A stretch of DNA of 64,000 nt. Origin: CAWHHZ01 sp963829355 (GTDB taxonomy: Bacteria; Acidobacteriota; Thermoanaerobaculia; Gp7-AA8; JAHWKK01). A program made the position numbers and the translations under genes. The first letter of the stretch is position 1. Each line of letters starts with the position of its first letter. The notes under the pieces are model-generated. The model made no database searches, was not told the origin of the DNA, and was given only the letters and a program-made list of their open reading frames with translations. This document shows positions 8,272 through 16,669 of this stretch, one piece after another. The DNA lies in contig CAWHHZ010000016.1 of NCBI GenBank assembly GCA_963829355.1, positions 62,001 to 126,000 on the forward strand, read 5' to 3'.

Positions 8272-9342
8272 TTGACCAGATCGACCATTGGTATTCTTCT
8301 CCTGCTCGCAGCGCTTCCCCTCAATGCCCAGGCGGCCGCGGACACCACTGACCCGGCGCGGCCGTATCTCGAGGAGTTTCTGCCGTACTGCCCGGAAGCT
8401 CCCACGATCGAAGAGCGGGACTATTCCGACTCCGTGCCCGCCGGGATGAAGGCGGAGCTGATGACCGTCCAGGGAAGCGATCCGTACTGCCGCGGCATGT
8501 ATCTGAAGGTCGTCAAGGGAGATCGCGTCTTCGTCGGTCAGCCCTGGATCCTCGGTGGCTTCGAGGGCTCGATTCCGGCGAAGATCAAGCGTTTTGCCTG
8601 GGATCGTCTGAACGAGACCGCGACAGCTACGGTTTCCGACAGGCGCACTCTCGAAGGTCTGCTCGAGGCGACCGTGGAGATCACGACGAGTTGGGGAAAG
8701 ATCAGACTTGATGGTTCCGTCGACGAGAAGGGGACGGTCTTCTTCCCGGGAGGATTCGATCCGATCGCCGGGGGCGCACGGAAGGCGCGGCTCGAGGCGA
8801 TGCAGACAGTGTTTGACGAAGCTCCCATGAAGGGGAACAGCAACGCCAGAGTAGAAGTCGTCGAGTTCTCCGACTTCCAGTGTCCCTCCTGTGGTCACGC
8901 CAGCAAATGGGTACCGAGTCTTCTCGAAAAGTACGGGGATCGCATCTCGTATCGCCGCGTAGATTTTCCCCTGATGTCGAGCCACCCGTGGGCATTCCCC
9001 GCCGCTCTGTACGGTCGCGCGATCTGGGAGCAGTCTCCCGAAGCGTTCTGGCAGTACAAAAGCGAGGTTTACCAGGCCCAGGATTCACTGACGACCTTTT
9101 CCATCGAGGAGTTCGCTCGCGACTTCGTCAAGACGAACCAGCTCGACGTCGAACGCTTCGATCAGGCGATCGCGTCGGAGGAACTGAAGGATGAGGTTCT
9201 GGCCGGAGTCAGCGCCGGCATGATCGCCGAGGTCAATGCGACACCCACGTTCTGGGTGAATGGTCAGCCGGTCGCGGCCGGGAAAGACGGAGCGTTTCTC
9301 GCGACGGTCATCGACGCAGCACTCGAGCAGACTGCGCAGTAG
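8272..9342 (+). CDS. Exported DsbA-family thioredoxin-fold protein
   Basis: The TTG at 8272 is preferred: AGAAAGGGAAA precedes it and the product then begins with a clean signal peptide (STIGILLLLAALPLNAQA). The ATG at 8218 would add 18 residues before it. About 170 residues of unrecognised N-terminal domain follow, rich in beta-type sequence. Then comes a DsbA/DsbG-like domain with the redox pair FSDFQCPSCGHAS (Cys204 and Cys207). The cis-proline loop is ATPTFWVNG near the end. It probably acts as a periplasmic thiol oxidase, isomerase or reductase. No DsbB partner is nearby. Confidence 0.85.
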   Translation: MTRSTIGILLLLAALPLNAQAAADTTDPARPYLEEFLPYCPEAPTIEERDYSDSVPAGMKAELMTVQGSDPYCRGMYLKVVKGDRVFVGQPWILGGFEGSIPAKIKRFAWDRLNETATATVSDRRTLEGLLEATVEITTSWGKIRLDGSVDEKGTVFFPGGFDPIAGGARKARLEAMQTVFDEAPMKGNSNARVEVVEFSDFQCPSCGHASKWVPSLLEKYGDRISYRRVDFPLMSSHPWAFPAALYGRAIWEQSPEAFWQYKSEVYQAQDSLTTFSIEEFARDFVKTNQLDVERFDQAIASEELKDEVLAGVSAGMIAEVNATPTFWVNGQPVAAGKDGAFLATVIDAALEQTAQ

Positions 9343-9427
9343 CAGGACCGGGAGCAGCGGTCGGAGCAGCGGCTGAGGTGCCGCCGCTCCGTCCGCGTGA
9401 GAGCCGGCGCTTCTGCTCTCGCGGCTC

Positions 9428-10210
9428 CTACCGCATCTGCCGGAGCGCCTCCAGCGGACCGTCAACTTCACGGTACCCCGCGGGAACGGCGAACTCGCTT
9501 TCCGGAATGTTGGCCTCTTCGATCCCCGTGACCGTATTGGTCGCGGTCGAGGTGGTTGTTTTGCCTCGGGCAGTGATCTTCGTCTTCGTTACTGTCTTGA
9601 GCGGAAAGCCCTTGATTGCGTCGACGTGCTTCTCGATCAGGGCATCGAGATCTTCGAGACCGGTGCGGAACGACCGGTACTGCACGAAAGCCGCGAGCGC
9701 CTGATCGAGCTGATCGGTCGTCCAGGTCGTGGTCTCCGTATTGATTTCCTGGTCCATGCTCATGCCCATGGCTTTCATCTTAAGCGTGTAGTCGGTGTTG
9801 ATCTGATACTTCGTCGTCTTGTAACCCTCGAGAGTTTCTCCCGCCCCCATCGGCTTTACGTCGACGTTCTGATCCGCGATCGACATCTCGAACATTCCTC
9901 CCATGTTCTGGAGCATTGAGGTCATGGCGTTCACGGTGTCCTCGATCGAGAGGCGATAGAACTCCTTCTTCTTCGGATCGAGAACCATCATCGTCTTCCC
10001 GCCGTCGTCAGAGAGGACGATCGAGCGGTCCTGGAAGATGACCCCATCCCCTTCGGACAGCTCAATCCTGAAATCAGTTCCTTCGACCTTCGCCGTACCG
10101 GTCATGTTCGCGGCGTTTCCTTCGGTCTCTGTCTTGAATTGATAAACGAGTCCCGCATGAACAGGAACCGCAAGAATCATGGTGATGAGAATCGACAACA
10201 AGTGACGCAT
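9428..10210 (-). CDS. Exported DUF4412-like protein
   Basis: The start at 10210 gives a signal peptide (MRHLLSILITMILAVPVHA) after a GGGGG site; the frame is open for 15 more codons upstream but those look non-coding. The mature part of about 240 residues is a beta-rich periplasmic protein. The motif MMVLDPKKKEFYRLS and the later GYKTTKYQI resemble the DUF4412 lipoprotein-like family, whose function is unknown to me. It has no lipobox Cys. It stands alone between two plus-strand genes. Confidence 0.7.
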   Translation of the reverse strand: MRHLLSILITMILAVPVHAGLVYQFKTETEGNAANMTGTAKVEGTDFRIELSEGDGVIFQDRSIVLSDDGGKTMMVLDPKKKEFYRLSIEDTVNAMTSMLQNMGGMFEMSIADQNVDVKPMGAGETLEGYKTTKYQINTDYTLKMKAMGMSMDQEINTETTTWTTDQLDQALAAFVQYRSFRTGLEDLDALIEKHVDAIKGFPLKTVTKTKITARGKTTTSTATNTVTGIEEANIPESEFAVPAGYREVDGPLEALRQMR

Positions 10211-10316
10211 GAGAACCCCCGGGTGATCGACAAATCTCTGGACTTTTGCGGGCACACCGTGTGCTATGATCCGACGCGCCGCTTTAGCCCCATCATTGTA
10301 TGACAGGAGGCCAGTC

Positions 10317-11642
10317 TTGTTTCATTTCCTCAGTAATCGCAGGTTCCTTTTTCTTCCGCTCAGCCTATTGATCGCCCTCCCCACATTCGGTGCCGGTTTC
10401 TCGCTTTTCGAACAGGGCGCGAAAGCCACCGCAATGGGAGGAGCATTCGCAGCAACCGCGGACGATCCCAGCGCCATCTTCTATAACGTTGCCGGAATTG
10501 CTTACCAGCGTGAAACAAAGGCGATGGTCGGCGGGACGATGATCACGTTCAAGGCAGAATTCGAGAGCGACCCCAACCAGTCGTTTCCGGGAGCCGATCC
10601 GAACAACCCAGTGCCCGGAACGGGATACCGTGAGTTCTACGAGGATCACACTTTCGTTCTTCCAAACATGTATCTCGTCATGCCGATCGGCGAGAATATG
10701 ACGTTCGGCATCGGTCAGTTTTCAGCATTCGGTCTCCGCACCGACTGGGAGGATGGACACCGGTTCGTAGGGCGATTCATCTCGCAGGACGCGAATCTGA
10801 AGACCGTTTCTGTCCAGCCCTCTCTCGCCTGGAAGACCGATGATGGCCGTTTCGCGATCGGCGCGGGCGTCGAGGGACGGTTTGCCCACGTCTCGCTCGA
10901 GAGAAACGTCCCGCAGATCAATCCCTTCACGCAGCGGATCGTCGATGCTGCCCACGTCCGGCTCGACAGCGACTGGGAGAATGGTATCGGCTGGAACGTG
11001 GGGGCGATCTGGGTCCCTCACGAAAACTGGCGCGTCGGACTCAGTCATCGGGCCGGGATCGACATCGATCTTCAGGGTAATGCGAACTTCACGCAGATCT
11101 CCACCGGCAATGCGCAGCTCGACGCTCTCATCGCCGCGGGGCTTCCCCCTGATCAGCCGATCACCACGGCGATCCCGTTCCCCTCATTCACTCACTTCGG
11201 TATTGCGACGACGATGATCCCCGAATGGACCGTCGAGTTCGACGTCGTTCGGATGGGCTGGAGCGCCTTCGACAAACTCGCAGTTCAGTTCGAACAGACT
11301 CCTGCCAACAACATCGATCTCCAGCAGGACTGGGATGATGTTTTCAGCTATCGGCTGGGAGGCTTCCGGCCCGTCAGCGAGAACTGGGACATCGCCCTCG
11401 GCGCCGTCTATGACGAGAACCCGCAGCCTGACGAGACGGTCGGTCCGCTCCTCCCTGATTCGGATCGCGTCGGCGTCTCGTTCGGATTCCTCTTCGACAA
11501 CGGGAAGTGGTCAGTCGAATTCACCGAGTTCTTCCTCCAGTTCCTCGAGCGCGACACCAACGGCAGGAACCACGACAACTTCAACGGAACGTACGAGACG
11601 ACCGCAAATCTGGTCACTGTCGATCTCGGCTACACGTTCTGA
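10317..11642 (+). CDS. FadL/OmpP1/TodX-type outer membrane transport protein
   Basis: The TTG at 10317 is the likely start, because AGGAGG lies at 10305-10310, six bases upstream; the frame is open further upstream without a ribosome site. A signal peptide is followed by the family's N-terminal hatch: GFSLFEQGAKATAMGGAFAA, then DDPSAIFYNVAG. The rest alternates aromatic beta strands and ends in DLGYTF, a normal outer-membrane terminal strand. FadL proteins admit long-chain fatty acids or other hydrophobic molecules. The next gene, an exported SGNH hydrolase, starts 27 bases later and is likely cotranscribed, so the pair may release and import lipid products. Confidence 0.92.
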   Translation: MFHFLSNRRFLFLPLSLLIALPTFGAGFSLFEQGAKATAMGGAFAATADDPSAIFYNVAGIAYQRETKAMVGGTMITFKAEFESDPNQSFPGADPNNPVPGTGYREFYEDHTFVLPNMYLVMPIGENMTFGIGQFSAFGLRTDWEDGHRFVGRFISQDANLKTVSVQPSLAWKTDDGRFAIGAGVEGRFAHVSLERNVPQINPFTQRIVDAAHVRLDSDWENGIGWNVGAIWVPHENWRVGLSHRAGIDIDLQGNANFTQISTGNAQLDALIAAGLPPDQPITTAIPFPSFTHFGIATTMIPEWTVEFDVVRMGWSAFDKLAVQFEQTPANNIDLQQDWDDVFSYRLGGFRPVSENWDIALGAVYDENPQPDETVGPLLPDSDRVGVSFGFLFDNGKWSVEFTEFFLQFLERDTNGRNHDNFNGTYETTANLVTVDLGYTF

Positions 11643-11668
11643 GCGAACGTCCGCAAAGGAGCTAATTC

Positions 11669-13084
11669 ATGTTCAGAAACTTTCAAAGAATCCTTTCGAC
11701 GACACTGCTGAGTGCGGCCCTGGCCCTGCCAGCGTTCGCCCAGCGCGGCAGTGCCGACTTCACCCGGTATGTCGCAGTCGGCGACAGCCTCACGGCCGGC
11801 TTCTCCAGCGCGAGTCTCGTTCTTTCCCACCAGCAGTGGAGCTACCCGTCGGTCATCGCCCGCCAGGCAGGCACGGTCGATTTCCAGCAGCCGCTGGTCA
11901 GCGAGCCGGGAATCCCGGCCGAGTACCATCTCCAGAGCATCTCCCCGCTCATCATCGGACCGAAATCGAGCGGGAACGGGCAGCCGATCAATTTGATGCT
12001 GCCTCGTCCCTACAACAATCTCGGTATCCCCGGAGCGAGAGTGGCAGATCTGCTCACCCGCACCGGCGCCGAACAGGACGCGAGTAACCCGTTCTACCAG
12101 GTCGTGCTTCGCGGCCTCGGACCTGCCGTCGGGCAGGCTGCAGCGCTGCATCCTACCTTCGTCACGATCTGGATCGGCAACAACGATGTCCTCGGTGCGG
12201 TCACTTCCGGTATCGCCATCGAGGGCGTGACTCTCACGCCTCTCGACGTCTTCGCCGGAAACTACCTGACTCTGCTCGAAACTCTCACGACCGCCGCCCC
12301 GACAGCCGGTATGGTTGCGGCCACCGTTCCTCCGGTCACCGAGATCCCGTTCGCGAGCGTTCTGCCCCCGGTTCTTCTCGATCCTGCGACACGGCAGCCA
12401 GTTCCGGGACCTGACGGAAAACCAATCTTCCTGATCGCTGAGTTCGGTGATGGCACCGTCGGGCAGCTCGGACCGGGCGCGAAGCTCACTCTCGCCGCAC
12501 AGAGTGCCCTCGCCACCGGCTACGGGATTCCGGCCGCACTCGCGCCGATGATCCCGCTCCCGAACGTCGGGAAACCACTGCCGAACCAGGTGGTCCTCGA
12601 TCCTGCGGAGCTGCAGGCAATCGAAGCGCATCGCAATGAGATCAATTCGTTGATTACCACCGCTGCGCAGAGCTATAACATCCCGGTGTTGAACTTCGAC
12701 CCAATCTTCGAAGCCTATGCAGAGGGTGTCGAGATCGCCGGGATCAGCTTCAGTCTCGACTTCCTGACCGGCGGCATCATGAGCTACGACGGGATCCATC
12801 CGACAGACATCGGCTACATGCTGATCGCCAACGAGTTCATCGAGAAGATCAACGAGTCGTACGACACGTCGATCCCGCACGCCTCCCTGGTTGCGTTCTT
12901 CGCCAATAACGCTCCCAAGGACGATGACCTTCTCGTTTTCGTTCCTGGAATGGAGCTGAATCTGCTGGAGGCTCCGTGGACGGAGTTCAAGGTGCCCTTT
13001 GCGGAATCGGCGATCACGACGCCGGAGACGACCGAGCCTGAAGCTCCGGTGCGGCGTCGCACCAGCCGTGGAGGTCGCGGCTGA
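11669..13084 (+). CDS. Exported SGNH/GDSL hydrolase
   Basis: A 471-residue esterase-like protein with a signal peptide (LLSAALALPAFAQ). Block I is VAVGDSLTAG with the nucleophile Ser40. IWIGNNDVLG gives the block III Asn, and YDGIHPTDIGY the catalytic Asp-x-x-His. It is larger than a minimal SGNH domain, with extra loops in the middle and an Arg-rich tail (RRRTSRGGRG). AAGGAG precedes the ATG. It follows the FadL gene, and a strong terminator follows it. An outer-membrane or periplasmic lipid or carbohydrate esterase role is inferred. Confidence 0.9.
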   Translation: MFRNFQRILSTTLLSAALALPAFAQRGSADFTRYVAVGDSLTAGFSSASLVLSHQQWSYPSVIARQAGTVDFQQPLVSEPGIPAEYHLQSISPLIIGPKSSGNGQPINLMLPRPYNNLGIPGARVADLLTRTGAEQDASNPFYQVVLRGLGPAVGQAAALHPTFVTIWIGNNDVLGAVTSGIAIEGVTLTPLDVFAGNYLTLLETLTTAAPTAGMVAATVPPVTEIPFASVLPPVLLDPATRQPVPGPDGKPIFLIAEFGDGTVGQLGPGAKLTLAAQSALATGYGIPAALAPMIPLPNVGKPLPNQVVLDPAELQAIEAHRNEINSLITTAAQSYNIPVLNFDPIFEAYAEGVEIAGISFSLDFLTGGIMSYDGIHPTDIGYMLIANEFIEKINESYDTSIPHASLVAFFANNAPKDDDLLVFVPGMELNLLEAPWTEFKVPFAESAITTPETTEPEAPVRRRTSRGGRG

Positions 13085-13104
13085 GAAGCCGGCTATCGAA
13101 CACG

Positions 13105-13133
13105 AAAAGCGGGGCTCCGGCCCCGCTTTTTTT
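13105..13133 (+). terminator. Rho-independent terminator after the FadL-SGNH operon
   Basis: The stem AAGCGGGGC/GCCCCGCTT with a TCCG loop is followed by a run of seven T residues. It lies about 20 bases after the SGNH stop codon. Confidence 0.9.
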
Positions 13134-13174
13134 GTTTGGGATCGCATCCGCCTCTGGCTGTCATGCTGAGCGAG

Positions 13175-13428
13175 AGACTGTGTGAAAACGCCTCGTGAAT
13201 CGAGGCTATGACTTTGGAGTGCGGTGCTCGCCGGAGGACGAGCCCCGCTTTGGATCCCGTGGCAACCACCATCGAGGCCGCAATCGGGACCAGTCAGGAA
13301 ATTTCCACTGCAGCTTGCAACCCGCCGCAGCCCGTAAGGCGGCGTGATGTAAAGCTGAGCTCGTCCTTCGGCGAGCTCAGCACTCCAAAAAAGACGGTCG
13401 CGAAGCCGATCGGTTTTTCACACAGTCT
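13175..13428. mobile_element. MITE-like element, family 2 (254 bp)
   Basis: The perfect terminal part AGACTGTGTGAAAA / TTTTCACACAGTCT extends into longer imperfect inverted arms that include GGAGTGC and GAGCTCGTCC. It interrupts a type-A REP-like element: CTGAGCGA on the left, GGCGAAGCGAAGGATC on the right. A 4-bp GCGA on each side may be a target duplication. It has no transposase. The TGTGAAA core of the ends resembles family 1, but the interiors differ. Confidence 0.75.
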
Positions 13429-13546
13429 GGCGAAGCGAAGGATCGGGTAGGTCCTGACTCCAGCCGAACTTCGGGCCTGTAAGGCTCCACGCGATCCTTC
13501 GACCGTCCTCCTCCCGCTTCGCGGGATCCGGCGGCTCAGGATGACA
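13429..13546. repeat. REP-like element, type A, right part after MITE insertion
   Basis: GCGAAGCGAAGGATCGGG leads into the usual inner segment and an inverted arm GCGATCCTTCGACC...GGCTCAGGATGACAG. Its left end (GTCATGCTGAGCGA, 13160-13173) is on the other side of the MITE-like element. I see no gene in 13134-13625. Confidence 0.8.
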
Positions 13547-13625
13547 GTTCATCCCGGTCCACTGGCGACAGCGAAACGGCGCCAATCCGCTCGGGAGGAC
13601 ACGGAGCACCACAGGACGCGCGGAT

Positions 13626-14006
13626 CTACGAGCCGACGGGGCGGCCGCGGCGTGAAGGTTTGGAGATGTCGATCACTGCCATCTCTTCCTTTTCATCCCA
13701 CCAGCAGCGGAAGCGACGAATGCCGTCCACCTCGATGTCGTAATCCTCGAAGAAACTCGGCACGTGAATCGATGTCGATTTGGCGGACTGGCGGACTTTC
13801 GCTGCAGCCTCATCCTTTTTCTCGCTCGGGCGGATGCCGATGACTTTGCGCTTCTTGTCGTAGAAGAGATGGGCGCCCGGTTTGTTGCGCAGGTTGAGCT
13901 TCTCGGCGACCGGGGAAGAGAGGCGAATCAAACGTGATTGCACGATGGTCGCTGAAGCGGGACGCCTCTTGTAGTCTGGCTTCGGATTCCACTTTTCGAA
14001 ACTCAT
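13626..14006 (-). CDS. Small hypothetical protein
   Basis: About 126 residues, basic at the start and without membrane segments. I do not recognise the family. Visible features are a possible core strand pattern SRLIRLSSPVAEKLNLRNKPGAHLFYDKKRKVIGIRP and a C-terminal part with FRCWWDEKEEMAVIDIS. The middle is Lys/Ala rich. The ATG at 14006 has GGGGAG seven bases upstream; a TTG two codons earlier is also possible. It is flanked by repeat-filled gaps, and its only neighbour on the same strand is remote. A DNA- or RNA-binding role is possible from charge but not shown. Confidence 0.6.
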   Translation of the reverse strand: MSFEKWNPKPDYKRRPASATIVQSRLIRLSSPVAEKLNLRNKPGAHLFYDKKRKVIGIRPSEKKDEAAAKVRQSAKSTSIHVPSFFEDYDIEVDGIRRFRCWWDEKEEMAVIDISKPSRRGRPVGS

Positions 14007-14159
14007 CTCCAACTCCCCTCACCCCGTCACGAAACCATGGACCGGGATAATATTAAATGAAATCGCGCGGCTTTCTGTCAACCTTTCGGTCACCAATTGC
14101 GTCAATTCAGAACGCGAATATCGGTAAAATAATTCTTATTCGTAGGAGTGATCACGGCG

Positions 14160-14332
14160 ATTGTGGACGAGGTGGACAGAAGCGTGGACTTCGTGGACGT
14201 GGTGGACTCTTGTGGACAGAAGCGTGGACGGAGACGTGGACAGAAGCGTGGACTTTTTCTGGTTTCGGTCTGAGGTCCACGCCTTTGTCCACGTTTCTGT
14301 CCACCCAGTCCACCACGTCCACAATCCCTGCA
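14160..14332. repeat. GTGGAC/GTCCAC hexamer array 2
   Basis: Nine GTGGAC units on the left, often joined by AGAAGC or 3-base spacers, face five GTCCAC units on the right. The two arms can pair around a short centre at about 14250-14275. The array lies between the small hypothetical gene and pdxH, just before the AGGAGGAGG ribosome site of pdxH. Apart from this array I see nothing in 14013-14393. Confidence 0.85.
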
Positions 14333-14393
14333 ACCTCACGGCTGAACACTCCCAACTTCTGATATACATCCTTCGCGCTCAGGAGGAGGCTTT

Positions 14394-15017
14394 ATGGATC
14401 GAGAACAGGCACAGCACAGGGAACTGCGCCGGGCGACCGCGAATCAGGACCCGTTCAAGCAGTTCGCTCTCTGGTTCCGGGAGGCCAACGAGGAGATCGC
14501 GGTTCTTCCGGAAGGCATGACCCTCGCGACGTGCGGAGATGACGGTCAGCCCCAGGCGCGGGTGGTCCTTCTCAAGGACTTCGACGACCGCGGCTTCGTT
14601 TTCTTCACCAACTACAACAGCGCGAAGGGACGGGAACTGGGACAGAACGATCGCGCAGTGCTGAACTTCTGGTGGGGCCCGCTCGAGCGACAGGTGCGTA
14701 TCACAGGCCGGGTCGAGAAGGTTTCGCAAGCGGAGTCGGATGCATACTTCGTAACCCGTCCACACGGGTCGAGAATCGGCGCCTGGGCATCGCAGCAGAG
14801 CGAGCCGGTCGCCTCACGCGAGATCCTGGAGTCACGCGTCGCGGATCTCGAGAAGAAGTACGACGACGGAGACATCCCCCGCCCTCCGCACTGGGGCGGC
14901 TACCGGGTGATTCCGGACGCCGTGGAGTTCTGGCAGGGGCGGCCTGATCGCCTCCACGACCGCCTTCTGTATCAGCGGGAGGGGGAAGGCTGGACGATCA
15001 GCCGGCTCAATCCGTAA
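14394..15017 (+). CDS. pdxH: Pyridoxamine 5'-phosphate oxidase
   Basis: A 207-residue FMN enzyme that oxidises pyridoxamine or pyridoxine 5'-phosphate to pyridoxal phosphate. Family motifs are present in order: ARVVLLKDFDDRGFVFFTNY, SAKGRELGQN, SRIGAWASQQS and the C-terminal signature EFWQGRPDRLHDR with the final RLNP. Length is standard. AGGAGGAGG precedes the ATG. The downstream amidase gene starts only four bases after the stop codon, so they share a transcript. Confidence 0.95.
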   Translation: MDREQAQHRELRRATANQDPFKQFALWFREANEEIAVLPEGMTLATCGDDGQPQARVVLLKDFDDRGFVFFTNYNSAKGRELGQNDRAVLNFWWGPLERQVRITGRVEKVSQAESDAYFVTRPHGSRIGAWASQQSEPVASREILESRVADLEKKYDDGDIPRPPHWGGYRVIPDAVEFWQGRPDRLHDRLLYQREGEGWTISRLNP

Positions 15018-15021
15018 GCCG

Positions 15022-15678
15022 ATGAAGCTCGTCCACTTCAAGGGCGAGGCGCGTTCCTCCACCGTGATCCCGGTCGAGTACGTCGTCCTCCACTACACTG
15101 CCGAGACGCTGGAGGACACGCTTCGGATCTTCAATGATCCGGAGGCCCGGGCGGGAGCGCACCTGGTCATCTCCCGAGAAGGAGTGATTCACGAGGTGAC
15201 ACCGTGCTGGGACGGACGGGCAATCTCTGCTCCTCATGCAGGCCGGAGCCGGTGGGAAGAACGGAGCGAGCTCCGGGAACGATTCAACGATTTCTCGATC
15301 GGGATCGAGATCGTCAACTGGAACGGCAACGTCTTCCCCTACACCGACGAGCAGTACGAGTCGGTTGCCCGAGCGATCCGTCACCTGAAGTCCATCTACC
15401 CCGCGCTCGGCGACCCCCAGCGCATCGTCGGCCATGAACAGATCGCGGGGTGGCGTGGCAAGGCAGATCCGGGGGTGAAGTTCGATTGGATCCGCATGTT
15501 CCGCGACGTCTATCCCGAACAACCCGTTCCGGAAAGACTCTCCGTCTGCTCACCGCAACTCCTCTCGAGGTTGAATGAGCTCGCCGTCGGAGACCCAACC
15601 GATCAGCCAGAGCGCGCCCGCTTCTGGCGAGCGGTGAGCTACTTTCTGGAGAAGGCCGCCGCTGAAGTGCGGGACTGA
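15022..15678 (+). CDS. N-acetylmuramoyl-L-alanine amidase, AmpD-like
   Basis: An amidase_2 domain of 218 residues without a signal peptide, so probably a cytoplasmic recycling enzyme that removes the peptide from anhydro-muropeptides. Zinc ligands are visible as His24 in VVLHYTAE, a His in IVGHEQIAGWRGKADPG and the Asp in that same motif. FSIGIEIVN is the conserved Glu-bearing strand. The C-terminal 40 residues are helical and not needed for catalysis. It is translated directly after pdxH. Confidence 0.85.
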   Translation: MKLVHFKGEARSSTVIPVEYVVLHYTAETLEDTLRIFNDPEARAGAHLVISREGVIHEVTPCWDGRAISAPHAGRSRWEERSELRERFNDFSIGIEIVNWNGNVFPYTDEQYESVARAIRHLKSIYPALGDPQRIVGHEQIAGWRGKADPGVKFDWIRMFRDVYPEQPVPERLSVCSPQLLSRLNELAVGDPTDQPERARFWRAVSYFLEKAAAEVRD

Positions 15679-15723
15679 GTCCTGAGTCCTGAGGAGAAAA
15701 GGCTTCCGTCGCAGAGAGAACTT

Positions 15724-15849
15724 GTCATCCTGAGCGCAGCGAAGGATCGGGTGCGTCCTGACTGTCGCGCACTTTCGTCATGAGAGTCGGGCCGTACGCG
15801 ATCCTTCGACCGTCCTTTCCCGCTGCGCGATCCGGCGGCTCAGGATGAC
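15724..15849. repeat. REP-like composite element, type A
   Basis: A full copy: GTCATCCTGAGC, GCGAAGGATC, an inner segment with CGTCCTGACTGTC and GAGAGTCGGGCCGTACG, then GCGATCCTTCGACCGTCC and GGCGGCTCAGGATGACA. A partial right arm repeats at 15888-15906. Nothing else is seen in 15679-15948. Confidence 0.88.
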
Positions 15850-15948
15850 AGCGGTTTCTTACGCTCCCCATGCCGACGCACCCATCGTCCGGCGGCTCAG
15901 GATCACAGGGGGGTTCGGGGCCCGGACTTCGGACGCGGACTTCGCCCT

Positions 15949-16644
15949 TTACGCCGCGACCGCTCGATCGTCGAGGATCAGACCGTCCTGGATCTCGACG
16001 ATGCGTCCCGCCCGATTCGCGAGCGCGAGATCGTGCGTGATGATCACGAGCGTTTTTCCCTGATCCCACAGCTCACTGAAGACGTCCATGATGTCGCCGC
16101 CGCTCGAGGTATCGAGGTTTCCCGTAGGCTCGTCAGCAAGAATGATCGACGGCTCCATCGATAGAGCTCGGGCGATCGCCACGCGCTGCATCTGTCCTCC
16201 GGAGAGCTCTGTCGGTTTGTGCTCGATTCGATCACCGAGTCCGACCTTCTCGAGAAGCGCGGTCGCGCGCCGGCGGCGCTCTCTCACCGAGACTCCTCCG
16301 AAAAGCATCGGCATCTCGACGTTCTCGAGTGCCGTGATGTGCGGAAGTAGATTGAAGTTCTGAAAGATGAATCCGACGCGCCTGTTGCGAATGTCGGCAA
16401 GCTGATCGCGATCGAGACCAGCCACCGTCTCGCCGCTCAGTTTGTAGGTCCCCGCGGTGGGCGTATCGAGACAGCCGATCAGGTTCATCAACGTCGATTT
16501 TCCTGATCCCGATGGTCCCACGATTGCGACGAACTCCCCGCTGTTGATCGACAGATCGATCCCTTTGAGGGCCTCGACCTCGACCTTGCCCGTCTTGTAC
16601 ACCTTCCGGACTCCCTGCATCTCGATGATCTTCTCTTCGCTCAC
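15949..16644 (-). CDS. ABC transporter ATPase, MacB/LolD type
   Basis: The cytoplasmic ATPase of the exporter encoded by this operon. It has Walker A GPSGSGKST (residues 43-51), the signature LSGGQMQRVAIARA, and Walker B IILADEPTGNLD followed by the switch His in IITHD. The GTG at 16644 is chosen because AAGGAG lies eight bases upstream; a GTG at 16668 would extend it by eight residues. It is the last gene of a four-gene set (adaptor, permease, permease, ATPase), 25 bases after the second permease. Confidence 0.92.
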   Translation of the reverse strand: MSEEKIIEMQGVRKVYKTGKVEVEALKGIDLSINSGEFVAIVGPSGSGKSTLMNLIGCLDTPTAGTYKLSGETVAGLDRDQLADIRNRRVGFIFQNFNLLPHITALENVEMPMLFGGVSVRERRRRATALLEKVGLGDRIEHKPTELSGGQMQRVAIARALSMEPSIILADEPTGNLDTSSGGDIMDVFSELWDQGKTLVIITHDLALANRAGRIVEIQDGLILDDRAVAA

Positions 16645-16669
16645 TCTCTCATCTCCTTCGATTCGCACC

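Noticed and set aside
11630..13147. 505-codon minus-strand frame opposite the SGNH hydrolase gene
   Set aside because: The plus strand encodes a signal peptide and all SGNH blocks; the minus frame is Arg/Asp-rich shadow sequence.
14160..14332. CRISPR-like array
   Set aside because: The repeats are only six bases with very short spacers and inverted arms; there are no cas genes.
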